Source: an uncultured Lachnospiraceae bacterium (GTDB taxonomy: Bacteria; Bacillota; Clostridia; Lachnospirales; Lachnospiraceae). Taken from it: DNA of 64,000 nucleotides. The translations under genes were made by a program, and so were the position numbers. The stretch is from contig CAJTXA010000004.1 in NCBI GenBank assembly GCA_910579865.1, positions 128,917-192,916 on the forward strand. Direction: 5' to 3'. Positions 55,033-63,570 of the stretch are shown piece after piece. Positions within the stretch are counted from its first letter, which is position 1, and the number at the start of each line of letters is the position of its first letter. Under the pieces are notes generated by a model. That model saw nothing but the letters and a program-made list of their open reading frames with translations. It was not told where the DNA came from and made no database searches.

Positions 55033-56043
55033 ATGATAGAACGAAAAAGAATTTCTGAGGAAGAGTATCGTAGATTGTCAGAAAAATATCAGGAATTAGA
55101 AGGTTGTATGAATGAATTAAAAAAGGGATTTAAATCATTTGAACGGTTTCAGAAATTTTATGGATTACTTTTAAAAAGAGTAGATCGTATTGTAAAAAAA
55201 CAATTAGAAGAATTAATAAAAGAAAACCAAATCTTAAAGGGGCAAGTGGTTCAAAAAGAGAAAGAATGTAAGGAATTAAAAAGTAAAAATGAAGAAGTAA
55301 AAAAAGAAAAATTGATGTTAAAGGAAGAAATTGAACAGAAGATTCGAACCGAAAATTATCGTTTTAATTTGATGGAACGTTTTTTACATTTACAGGAGAG
55401 ATTGTGGGAACTGGAAAAAAATAATGTTTATGAAGAATTTTTTAATGATAGTGTATGGTCGTTACAAATTTTAATTGGATTAGATAAGGAAATAGAGAAA
55501 CAGACAGAGGAACGGATAGAGTATTATATTTGGGATGTTATTATTGAACCACTAATTCGAGTGATGAAAAAAAGAAAAGGAAGTATTTTAGATGGAAAAC
55601 TTGTATTGCCAGAACAAGAGATTTGGATGAATAAAGAAAAGATTACAAAAAAGATTGAACAAGAGCCTTTGGAGAAGATCGAACAGTATCTCAAGGAAGA
55701 TGAGAGAAGGGTCGAATTAAAAGGAATTGTTTTGCAAAAAAGACAGGTGGTTGAGGATTTAGGGAGGATGTTAGAAGAGTTAGAGGAGATAGAAAAGGAT
55801 CATATCGTGGGGAAAAAGGAGATTCATAGATTAGCAAGAGAAGTGAGGCTGCTTTTGGAGAAGAATGGGATTTATCCTTTATTTGCAGAGGAGTTAAAGA
55901 AAGAGGAAAATTTGGAAGTAAAAGGGCGTATGATTCCTGTAAATTCAAATTCGATAAAGTATCCTGGACTTTTTATTAGAAGAAACGGGGTATTGGAAGT
56001 GTTTGGGATGAATGTTGGAATGGATGATGAAATTGGAGAATAG
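55033..56043 (+). CDS. Coiled-coil protein paralogous to its neighbour (copy 2)
   Basis: 336 residues, no membrane helix. A coiled coil spans about residues 10-125. The middle FFNDSVWSLQILIGLDKEIE parallels FFHKIVMPLQILLGFTEISF of copy 1. The C-terminal block LLEKNGIYPLFAEE, IPVNSNSIKYPGLFIRR and NGVLEVFGMNVGMDD matches copy 1 closely. Start 55033 has GGGGTG upstream; a start at 55012 would overlap copy 1 by 17 bases. The two probably arose by duplication and may form a heterodimer, with copy 1 at the membrane and copy 2 soluble. Confidence 0.6.
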   Translation: MIERKRISEEEYRRLSEKYQELEGCMNELKKGFKSFERFQKFYGLLLKRVDRIVKKQLEELIKENQILKGQVVQKEKECKELKSKNEEVKKEKLMLKEEIEQKIRTENYRFNLMERFLHLQERLWELEKNNVYEEFFNDSVWSLQILIGLDKEIEKQTEERIEYYIWDVIIEPLIRVMKKRKGSILDGKLVLPEQEIWMNKEKITKKIEQEPLEKIEQYLKEDERRVELKGIVLQKRQVVEDLGRMLEELEEIEKDHIVGKKEIHRLAREVRLLLEKNGIYPLFAEELKKEENLEVKGRMIPVNSNSIKYPGLFIRRNGVLEVFGMNVGMDDEIGE

Positions 56044-56051
56044 ATGGAAAA

Positions 56052-58106
56052 GTGAAAGTGGTGAGGAAGATGGAAAAAGAAATAATTTGGGAATATTTTG
56101 GGGTGAAACCTAAAAATCCAGAGAAAGTAAGTGTGGTGGGAATTGATTTTGGGGCAGGAGAATTAACCGCTTGTTTGGCTACTTTGCGGTATGGAGAGCT
56201 TAGGTTAGAAGATTTAGCGGTTGATAATTATAATACTAGATGGGCTTATACCGCTTATAATGATGAGCATAAAATTATTGGAGAAGAAGTGATAAAGTAT
56301 CCAGAGGAGATTTATACAAATTTTAAGAAGAATCCAGAGGATGCAATTGAAAAGTATGGAGCTCGATTAGAAGGAGGATTGACATACCAGTATTTAATGG
56401 AAAAAACTTTTTTTTGTTTGGTTCGAAATCTATTGAAAAATAAGATTATTTTGGGGGACTGTAGAGGACAGGAGGAAAAGGAAATTTTTCTTTTTGTAGG
56501 ACGTCCTTCTAGTAATGCTTGGAAAAATCATGCAAAAGAGTATCAAAGGATTCTTCAGAGAAGTTTGCATGAATTAGAGGCAAAGGATTGGGAGTTAGAG
56601 CCAGGGGTAAAAGTGAAAGTTAAGCTTTCTGTGATTGTTTATTCAGAAGCAGAGGCGGCTATGGCAAGTGAGTATTATAGAGAACAGATTGATTCTAAAG
56701 AAACTGTGGTAGTGATAGATGGAGGAAGCAGTACATTTGATTGTGTGATAGTGAGAAATGGAAGGGTGCTTGGGGAGTATAGCCGCCAAGTTGGAGCTGG
56801 AATGATAGAGAAAAATATGTTTGATTGTTGTATTTTAGAGCTAAATCAAAAAAATGCTGGTATTTCTGTAGATCAGAGAAAGACAGAGCATGATGCTAAG
56901 GTTGTAGATATTGACTTTAATGAGGGGGTGCATACAATCGAACTTCGAAAGCGGAAAGAAGACTATTTCGGGCCAGATGGAAATCGAGCGTATGATGATA
57001 ATCGTTATTCCATTTATATGAATTCTTCTAGAAAACGGTGGGATATTGATCATGCATTTATGGAACTTGCAATTCAAAAGATGCCAGTAAGAGTAGAGCG
57101 AAGTTATCTAGATGAAGAGGACAAGTTTGGCGGAAATTATACGCAAGATTATGCGAGTTTTTGGCTGGCAATACAGGCTTTTGTAAAGGGAGCAAAGGCA
57201 AGGTGCATAGAAGAAGAAAGTGGAGAACCGTTAAAGATAGATCGAATTATTTTGACTGGAGGGGCTACAGTGATGCCTTTTGTACAGGAGATTGTGCGGG
57301 AGGTTTTTCAAGTAGAGCAAAATGGAATTCAATTAGAACAGCCTTCTGTAACACGACGTTTTTCTGTGTCAAGAGGGCTTGCCTATATGGGATATGTGGA
57401 GCTGACAAAATATCAGGAGTTAATTCGAATTCGGCAGCATATTCAAAAAAAATTGGAAGCGATACGAGGGAAAATCAGTATACAGGTGCAAACTACTTGT
57501 AAAGAAGAGATATGGAAAGAAGTTTATATAAAACAAATTGAACAGTGGGTGGAAGAGCCATCAATGAAGACATTATATGATTGGGTTCAAATTACGTACC
57601 ATATTCCAATTGATGTAGTAAGAAAGGATTTAGGGGAGTTTATGAAAAAAGAGGGGATAGTTGCAGAGCTAAATCAGGTGTTGAAAGAAAATTTTTATAA
57701 GTTGTTTCCAAAGGCAGATTGCGAATATCATTATAAAATAGAACAGGAGGATATTTTAACTGCATTTGAAGGAGAGTTAAAACAGATTCAAATTTATTTG
57801 TTTGATCTTTTAGATGCGAAACAAAAGATTCGAAATTTATTTGGATTTTTAGGAGCAAGAGAGATTGGCTGGCATACAGAATTAATGACAAATGAGAAGA
57901 TTAAAATTCAAATTCATATAAAAGAGCATAAGCAAGATATTTTAAGTAAATTAAAGGCACAAATAGAAAGCAGAACACAGGAAGCAGTATCTAGAATTTA
58001 TACTACAATGATGCAAAATATTTATCAGTCGTTAGAAAGTTATATGGAAGGCTTAACGCCATATTTTGTAAGGGGTGCAGCAGATGTCAAGAATGGTAGA
58101 GATTGA
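56052..58106 (+). CDS. Hsp70/actin-fold ATPase
   Basis: 684 residues. Phosphate 1 motif GIDFGAGELTA at about 30-40, phosphate 2 motif VIDGGSSTFDCVI near 220, and adenosine motif IILTGGATVMPFVQEI near 398 place it in the Hsp70/actin/MreB superfamily. It is not DnaK: there is no canonical substrate domain or EEVD tail, and the C-terminal 250 residues are helical. Between the phosphate motifs are inserts not seen in DnaK. The start may be GTG 56052 or ATG 56070. It overlaps the AAA+ gene by 23 bases, so the two are made together. Likely a dedicated chaperone or filament-forming ATPase. Confidence 0.8.
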   Translation: MKVVRKMEKEIIWEYFGVKPKNPEKVSVVGIDFGAGELTACLATLRYGELRLEDLAVDNYNTRWAYTAYNDEHKIIGEEVIKYPEEIYTNFKKNPEDAIEKYGARLEGGLTYQYLMEKTFFCLVRNLLKNKIILGDCRGQEEKEIFLFVGRPSSNAWKNHAKEYQRILQRSLHELEAKDWELEPGVKVKVKLSVIVYSEAEAAMASEYYREQIDSKETVVVIDGGSSTFDCVIVRNGRVLGEYSRQVGAGMIEKNMFDCCILELNQKNAGISVDQRKTEHDAKVVDIDFNEGVHTIELRKRKEDYFGPDGNRAYDDNRYSIYMNSSRKRWDIDHAFMELAIQKMPVRVERSYLDEEDKFGGNYTQDYASFWLAIQAFVKGAKARCIEEESGEPLKIDRIILTGGATVMPFVQEIVREVFQVEQNGIQLEQPSVTRRFSVSRGLAYMGYVELTKYQELIRIRQHIQKKLEAIRGKISIQVQTTCKEEIWKEVYIKQIEQWVEEPSMKTLYDWVQITYHIPIDVVRKDLGEFMKKEGIVAELNQVLKENFYKLFPKADCEYHYKIEQEDILTAFEGELKQIQIYLFDLLDAKQKIRNLFGFLGAREIGWHTELMTNEKIKIQIHIKEHKQDILSKLKAQIESRTQEAVSRIYTTMMQNIYQSLESYMEGLTPYFVRGAADVKNGRD

Positions 58107-60009
58107 AAAACGCCTTTCTATGTTAATGGAAAAACATAGACATATTGTATATTTTATTACCGAAGACAGAATGATTTTACAGTCTGTTTTTGCAGAGATG
58201 GCGGATACGTTAAAAGGAATTCTACAAAACAGTGTAGATGGAACAATAGGAAGAATTTTGCAGACAGCAAATCGGGATGCATTGTTTCGGGTTGCTACAA
58301 CAAATGGAATATTGGTAGATGCCTATGAAACTTTTCATTTAAAGGAGCGCCAATATATTCCAGAGGAAATTTTTCATAGAGAAGAGGGAATAGGAGCCAG
58401 ACGGGAAAAAGTAAATTTGCAGGTATATCCAGTATTTTTTTTATTAAATGATTTTCATATTATTCGAGAATCGGTTGCAGCACATTTTTTAAAACAGTTT
58501 TTATGGGCAGCAGAGAAGGAGGAACAGGAATATAAAAGATATGTTTTGCTATTTCTTGTTAGTCCAGTTTTTAAGTTGCCAGAGGGGTTTGAAAGTGAGA
58601 TAGAAGTAATTGATGTTCCTGAAATGGATGAGGAGGATATTCGAGAGTATTTATTATTAGAAGCAGAGAAGGAATATAAAAGAGATAGAAACAGTTTTTT
58701 GAGACAAAAGATAGGGATAGTAGATCAGAGAAGAATAGAGGAAGTAATCAGAGATTATAAGGGAATTTCGAATAAAGGGATGCAAGAGATTACTGCCGAT
58801 CTGCAAGCAGAATTTGGAAGTTTTTTTGGTCGTTCGGAAGACAAAAGTGGAATGGAAGAGAATTTAGGCAGAATTCGAAGAGCAAGAAAGAAAAAGGTAG
58901 TAGACTTAAAAAAGGAGGAGGCTAGACGAGATTCTACAGTAACAATGAAAGAACCAGGTAGTTATGTGGCTGGGATGGAGAGATTTTTAGATTGGATCAA
59001 TGAGATAAAAGAAGAATTTTTAGATTTGGAAAAAGCCAGACAATTTGGAAATGAACCTCCAAAAGGTGTGTTATTAACTGGAGTACCAGGAAGCGGAAAG
59101 ACACAGGCTGCGAAGAAGGCAGCAGAGCTAATGGGAGGTTTAGAAGGAAATGTTCCTTTGATACAGTTTCGAATGGACAACCTTTTAGGTGGTTTAGTAG
59201 GAGATTCGGAGGCGAATTTTAAGCGTTGCCGCAAGCGAATTGAGGCGCTTGCTCCTTGTATTGTTTTAATTGACGAGATTGAAAAAACGTTTGATCAGAA
59301 TAGTGAAAAGGGAAATAACGATGTGAAGATGAATATTTTAACAGCCTTGTTAGATTGGATGCAGGAAAATAAAAAGCAGATTTTCTTTTTTGCTACCAGC
59401 AATAGTGTGGCGAATTTAAGACCAGAACTTTTGCGAGATGGACGTTTTGATATGCGTTTTTGTAGTTTTATGCCTACTTATCAGGAATTGATTCAAATTT
59501 TTGAATTGCATATGAAAGAGGCACAAAGACGAGCAGAAGGAAAGCTATATGGGGAGTTTCATTATCAGCAAACAGCAGGAATTTTTTTAAAAGAGATTAC
59601 TGCTTATGCAAAAGAACATAAAAGATATATGTTTTATACAGGAGCAAATGTAGTAAATTTGATCACTTTAACAAATCGAAGTATAAAGAGAAAAATGGAA
59701 AAAGAAAATCAAATAGGGCCAATTCCTCAAATCGTGTTTCAACGGGGATTGTTAGAAACTGCAATAGGAGGATATAGTCAGCCCTATGGGATTACCAATA
59801 GTAGAGATATCGTAACTTTTTGGTTAAAAGCATTAGAAAATCAATATACCAATGCAGGAGGTTTGGATTTGTTTCCTTTTTCCGCTTATGATAGAAAGAG
59901 AAAAGAGTTTCGTAAAGAGGATTTGCCAGAAAAGACAAATGAGTATGATGCTTATATGTTTCAGTGTATTTCAGATGAAATAAAAAAGGAGAGTGAAAAT
60001 TTTGCATAA
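58084..60009 (+). CDS. AAA+ ATPase, Ycf46-like
   Basis: 641 residues. The first 220 residues begin EIEKRLSMLMEKHRHIVYFI and read like a P-loop-type domain with its loop lost, as in Ycf46/SpoVK-like proteins. The C-terminal AAA module has FLDWINEIKEEF, then EPPKGVLLTGVPGSGKTQAA (Walker A about residue 332), the pore-type stretch LLGGLVGDSEANFKRCRKR, Walker B CIVLIDEIEK near 391, sensor 1 FFFATSNSVANL and arginine finger RDGRFD near 450. A likely unfoldase or remodeller. ATG 58084 follows AGGGG; GTG 58075 is an alternative. Confidence 0.82.
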   Translation: MSRMVEIEKRLSMLMEKHRHIVYFITEDRMILQSVFAEMADTLKGILQNSVDGTIGRILQTANRDALFRVATTNGILVDAYETFHLKERQYIPEEIFHREEGIGARREKVNLQVYPVFFLLNDFHIIRESVAAHFLKQFLWAAEKEEQEYKRYVLLFLVSPVFKLPEGFESEIEVIDVPEMDEEDIREYLLLEAEKEYKRDRNSFLRQKIGIVDQRRIEEVIRDYKGISNKGMQEITADLQAEFGSFFGRSEDKSGMEENLGRIRRARKKKVVDLKKEEARRDSTVTMKEPGSYVAGMERFLDWINEIKEEFLDLEKARQFGNEPPKGVLLTGVPGSGKTQAAKKAAELMGGLEGNVPLIQFRMDNLLGGLVGDSEANFKRCRKRIEALAPCIVLIDEIEKTFDQNSEKGNNDVKMNILTALLDWMQENKKQIFFFATSNSVANLRPELLRDGRFDMRFCSFMPTYQELIQIFELHMKEAQRRAEGKLYGEFHYQQTAGIFLKEITAYAKEHKRYMFYTGANVVNLITLTNRSIKRKMEKENQIGPIPQIVFQRGLLETAIGGYSQPYGITNSRDIVTFWLKALENQYTNAGGLDLFPFSAYDRKRKEFRKEDLPEKTNEYDAYMFQCISDEIKKESENFA

Positions 60010-60037
60010 TCAAAGTGTGCAAATAAAAAAATTTTTT

Positions 60038-60046
60038 TGCTATAAT
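60038..60046 (+). promoter_or_regulatory. Internal promoter ahead of the two membrane proteins
   Basis: TGC followed by TATAAT at 60041-60046, an extended -10, about 30 bases before the start codon. It would allow the two membrane proteins to be made independently of the upstream genes. Confidence 0.55.
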
Positions 60047-60075
60047 GGGATTTATCAGAAGGAGGTGAGAATCGA

Positions 60076-61104
60076 ATGAAACTGACAGAGGCCCAGAAAG
60101 AAGAGGTAAATCAGATTCAGAAATGTCTGATGCAAAAGATAGGAGAAAGAGAGATTACAGTGGAGTATACAGCTACTGCTATGATGGAGATTTGTGAAAA
60201 TCTAGATTATGATATGGCAGTTTTCACTTGTCAGCGTATCTGGCAGGGGGCAAAAGAATTGTATCAATTTTGTAGGGAAAAAGATGCAATAACAGAACCA
60301 GACTATGTAGAGCATATGTTGGATCGGATTACAAAACAGATGAATCAGGAGCAGAGAAAGGGATTCTTTTTATTGGCTTTGGACTCTTTTGAAAGAAAAC
60401 AACATTTTGGTTCAAAGGTAGGGAATCGGGCAGTAAAAACGGAGGAAGAGTTGAAAAAGATGCTTTCGAATCGAATACGAATGTTTTCGGAAGATGTGGT
60501 ATGGGAGATGGCAGAAGTGGCAGAAGAGCCTTGTTTTCAGTGGGAGGATAGGGAAAGCTCATTGAAACAAAGCATGGCAAAAGAGGATGCTTTTCTGTTT
60601 GCTGTAGCAGTTTATCTGGCTGGATTAAATGGTATTCTTCCAAAGGAGTTTGGAGAATATCCAGAGCTGCTTGGAGTTTGTTCTGCAGTACAAATGGTTT
60701 TATTTACCTGTTGTCAGACATTGACAAATGAGGAATGGTTATTTTCTGATATGGTTTCTGGTGTGATCTGTGCGGCATTTGGAGCAGTTCTTATGTTGAC
60801 ATCTTCTGTAGCAGGAATTGCAGCAGAGTCGATATTGTTTGCTATGGAATTGAGCCAGCTTGGGTTTTTGCTCAGTATTTTTTCTTCGACAGCACTTTAT
60901 ATCTGGTTTGTTGTGGGTGGCTTGATGTTTGCGAAAGGATTTGGAACAGTATTAGCATTATGTATGGAAAAGATTAGGGAGAAACGGCAGAGAAGTAAAA
61001 CTGCTTTTTCGGAAGAAAATGGAACGGCTAGAATGAATTGGAAGAATCAAAGGGATGCAGAGGATGAGAAAAGCCAAGTAAATGTTGTACCAAATGGGGT
61101 ATAA
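60076..61104 (+). CDS. Membrane protein of the eight-gene system (copy A)
   Basis: 342 residues. The N-terminal half is helical and soluble; a block at about 170-200 reads AKEDAFLFAVAVYLAGLNGI. Two or three membrane helices follow (about 200-215, 228-258 and 265-295, for example VSGVICAAFGAVLMLTSSVA and YIWFVVGGLMFAKGFGTVLA), then a charged, basic and acidic C-terminal tail. AAGGAGGTGAG precedes the ATG, the strongest ribosome binding site in the cluster. No family recognised; a channel or membrane-disrupting effector is one possibility. Confidence 0.55.
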   Translation: MKLTEAQKEEVNQIQKCLMQKIGEREITVEYTATAMMEICENLDYDMAVFTCQRIWQGAKELYQFCREKDAITEPDYVEHMLDRITKQMNQEQRKGFFLLALDSFERKQHFGSKVGNRAVKTEEELKKMLSNRIRMFSEDVVWEMAEVAEEPCFQWEDRESSLKQSMAKEDAFLFAVAVYLAGLNGILPKEFGEYPELLGVCSAVQMVLFTCCQTLTNEEWLFSDMVSGVICAAFGAVLMLTSSVAGIAAESILFAMELSQLGFLLSIFSSTALYIWFVVGGLMFAKGFGTVLALCMEKIREKRQRSKTAFSEENGTARMNWKNQRDAEDEKSQVNVVPNGV

Positions 61105-61146
61105 TTTTTTGAAAATTGATGAATTGGTGAATTAGGAGGAAATTGT

Positions 61147-62310
61147 ATGAGTCGAAAAATTACAGAAAATGAAATTCGTATGTTACAGGAACTGATAACA
61201 GAGATTAAAAGTGAAGTAAATCCAGAACTTTCTTTAGAAGAGAATATGCGTATTTCTCTTTCAAGTCGAGTGGAAAATATAGAAGAAGAGAAAGCAGTAG
61301 AGGAAATCTGCAGTGGAATTCAGAAATTTGAAGATATTTTAGAACAGTTAAATCAAAAAGAGGATCGAAAGGCCTTTTTAATAGAAATTTTAAATCAATC
61401 TAAATTGAATGAAAAAACAGTACAGGAACAGTATGAATTTTTAGCAGAAGTAATGGAAACTTTTTCAAAGGAAATGACAGAACATCCAGAGTATGATTTA
61501 GAGGAATTAGAAAGTTTTTGTATTAAGAAAGAGGGAGAAATTACAGTAGAAGATTTGGAGCAATTAAAGGAGTTAGTTGCGGAATATTTAGATGAATTTT
61601 CTTTACTTCATGGAGAGGCACAAGGAATTGAAGTATTTGATGGACTTTTTGATACAATAGGAAAAGAAGCACTTGAGAAGATAACAAAGGTATATGAAGA
61701 GAAAGATGAGAAATATTATATGGCTTTGGCAGTCTATATTCTTCAGATGCAGGGAAAATTAGAATCTCTTTCTTCTGGAATGGGAGCAAAAGAAATCGGA
61801 GCAGCAGTGGCAGCATTTTTTGCTTCTTTTAAGGCACGATTAGATGGAATGTTAGGAAAGATTCCATGGGATAAAGTGTTAGAAATACTTAAGAGAATTG
61901 CCACTGCGGCAATGACAGTTTTTGTATGTGTAGCAGTTGCAGTGATTGTTTTTAAGGTGCAGAAAGTGGTATTTTTCTTGGCAGCAGCAGTGCTTGGATA
62001 TGGAGTCATTGGAATTTTGGCAGCGGCAGCACTTTCGGTTGGATGCGGAATTAAGACCGTAGATTGGTTACTTGAAATGAAAGAACGAACAATAGAAGTA
62101 TTAAAGGATGTAAAGGACTTTACTGTAGAAAAATATGAAGTAGTGAAAAAATGGATGATAGAAACTGCACTTCCAGCCTTAAAGGAATTTTGGAAGAAAT
62201 TAAAAGAGAAAGTAGAGTGCTATAGAAAGAAATGGCAAACTGCAACACCAGATACAGAAGAATCATTTGTAGAATTTGAGTTAGAAGATGATATTACAGT
62301 AGAAGTATAA
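61147..62310 (+). CDS. Membrane protein of the eight-gene system (copy B)
   Basis: 387 residues. An acidic helical N-terminal half, a block KYYMALAVYILQMQGKLESL (about 195-215) that echoes the AVAVYLAGLNG block of the preceding protein, then two membrane segments (about 255-275 TAAMTVFVCVAVAVIVFKV and 277-300 VVFFLAAAVLGYGVIGILAA), an amphipathic helical stretch and an acidic end. TTAGGAGG precedes the ATG. Likely a distant relative or functional partner of copy A. A terminator directly follows and ends the cluster. Confidence 0.55.
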   Translation: MSRKITENEIRMLQELITEIKSEVNPELSLEENMRISLSSRVENIEEEKAVEEICSGIQKFEDILEQLNQKEDRKAFLIEILNQSKLNEKTVQEQYEFLAEVMETFSKEMTEHPEYDLEELESFCIKKEGEITVEDLEQLKELVAEYLDEFSLLHGEAQGIEVFDGLFDTIGKEALEKITKVYEEKDEKYYMALAVYILQMQGKLESLSSGMGAKEIGAAVAAFFASFKARLDGMLGKIPWDKVLEILKRIATAAMTVFVCVAVAVIVFKVQKVVFFLAAAVLGYGVIGILAAAALSVGCGIKTVDWLLEMKERTIEVLKDVKDFTVEKYEVVKKWMIETALPALKEFWKKLKEKVECYRKKWQTATPDTEESFVEFELEDDITVEV

Positions 62311-62321
62311 TAAAAAGTAGA

Positions 62322-62367
62322 TATGCCATAAAGTAAGAAGGAGATTTTTGCTTTATGGCATATTTTT
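62322..62367 (+). terminator. Terminator of the eight-gene cluster
   Basis: TATGCCATAAAG at 62322-62333 pairs exactly with CTTTATGGCATA at 62351-62362, followed by TTTTT. Confidence 0.93.
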
Positions 62368-62486
62368 ATAATTTCCATAAATCCGTCAACGGTTTCAAGC
62401 ACTTTAGTAAATTGAAGTGTGCAAAATGGGTGTAAGCAATTTTATGTTTTTTGTAATGGCTTTTTAATAGTTGGGGGGTGAATTGA

Positions 62487-62886
62487 GTGGCAACCAATGA
62501 GCAGATAAAAATGGAATTTTCTTATTTCGGGGAAGTCTGGACATTTTTAAGAAATATTACTACGTGGAAAGTACAGAAGAATTTTGGGAATCGGTTGTAG
62601 AAGAGGTAGCGGCAATCTTGCACAGAAGCGACAACAGTTTGAAACGGAGTTTTTGAAAGCTGGAAATGGTGGGGCAAAAATTTATTTAATGGTGGAGCAT
62701 CCGGGCGGTTATACTGACATTATCAATCATGCATATAAGACCGAACTTTCCTCAGTTGCTTTTATGACATCACTGAAAACGTGGGAAAGCCGGTTTGGAT
62801 GCAACATTCAGTTTATAAGTAGTCAATACAGTGGTTATTTCATATACAGCACATTTTGTTATTTTTGCCAGGAGAAATTGAAATGA
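62487..62886 (+). pseudogene. Fused remnant of a small mobile-element gene and an ERCC4-type nuclease
   Basis: GTG 62487 starts ATNEQIKMEFSYFGEVWTFL, then a one-base loss shifts the frame; KKYYYVESTEEFWESVVEEV continues in another frame to about 62615. Near there the match jumps to a different gene: NLAQKRQQFETEFLKAGNGG, AKIYLMVEHPGGYTDIINHA and FMTSLKTWESRFGCNIQFIS are the C-terminal part of an ERCC4-domain nuclease, ending in STFCYFCQEKLK. The first half of the nuclease with its D-x-E-RK active site is missing. This looks like a deletion that joined two integrative-element genes. Neither product is likely functional. Confidence 0.75.
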
Positions 62887-63104
62887 AAGTACTACTAATA
62901 ATGGCAGAGAGTGTGTAAAGTTATAAAAAGGTTTTTATAATAGTTTTTTCGAACTTTTTAGGGTAAAAGGCAGCAGAGAGGAAAATATATAAAATGCACG
63001 AAAATGCAAATAAAAAAGCATGTATGATTCACTGAAAGTTGCGAAATGTAGAACAAAAAAAGAATTATGCAACATGGTAATGTGCATGGGGAAAATGCGC
63101 AGAA
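62887..63104. other. Noncoding gap within the element remnant
   Basis: AT-rich, with short repeats of GCAC/GTGC and GCGC type, including the hairpin GCGCA-GAAG-TGCGC near 63097. A minus-strand frame here lacks a ribosome binding site and family resemblance. No gene is supported. Confidence 0.4.
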
Positions 63105-63425
63105 GTGCGCATAAAAAAAGAGTTTCTTTACACGATATGCGCAGGAGCGAAAAGCCTTGATTTTCCGAGCAGAATTGAATTAGTATATACGATAACGCAC
63201 AAAGAAAGGGCGACTGTAACCTTTTCACAAGGGCGTTTTAAGTCCAGAATGAGGAAGTTAGTGACGGAGCATCCAGAAGAATGTAACATTATGGCAGAGA
63301 ATCCAGACGGGAGCATCTACGCCCATATCCCTACTTCATGGATTAAAATTTCACCACCAAGACAATTTACAAAGGAGCAATGGCAGCAGATGGGGGAAAG
63401 GTTAAAAAGAAATAGTCGGAAATGA
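63105..63425 (+). CDS. Small mobile-element protein
   Basis: Up to 106 residues; the true start is uncertain, because no ribosome binding site is seen and the N-terminal 20 residues may not be native. The body IELVYTITHKERATVTFSQG followed by RFKSRMRKLVTEHPEECNIM and IYAHIPTSWIKISPP resembles a small protein of unknown function carried by many Firmicutes integrative elements. The good conservation and its place after the nuclease remnant support mobile-element origin. Base composition here is less AT-rich than in the region before 62300. Confidence 0.65.
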   Translation: MRIKKEFLYTICAGAKSLDFPSRIELVYTITHKERATVTFSQGRFKSRMRKLVTEHPEECNIMAENPDGSIYAHIPTSWIKISPPRQFTKEQWQQMGERLKRNSRK

Positions 63426-63535
63426 CGGTAGTACAGGTATGAAAAGGGCAAATTTGATTGAAGATGATGTGAGGGTAGAAATATAAGGGTAAAAGAATAA
63501 AAGCGGAAAAATAGGTAAAAAATAAGATAGAGTGA

Positions 63536-63564
63536 TTGTCTAACAAAAAAACATGTGTTATACT
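63536..63564 (+). promoter_or_regulatory. Promoter of a short structured transcript
   Basis: TTGTCT at 63536-63541, exactly 17 bases, TATACT at 63559-63564. Confidence 0.7.
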
Positions 63565-63570
63565 TGGAGC

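Noticed and set aside
57161..57502. Plus-strand frame of 113 codons within the Hsp70-like gene
   Set aside because: Shadow frame; the underlying frame carries the adenosine motif and is clearly the real one.
56052..58106. DnaK
   Set aside because: The ATPase motifs match the superfamily, but substrate-binding domain, linker and tail of DnaK are missing and large inserts occur.
62935..63228. Minus-strand frame of 97 codons
   Set aside because: No ribosome binding site and low-complexity hydrophobic composition; it overlaps element remnants and looks spurious.
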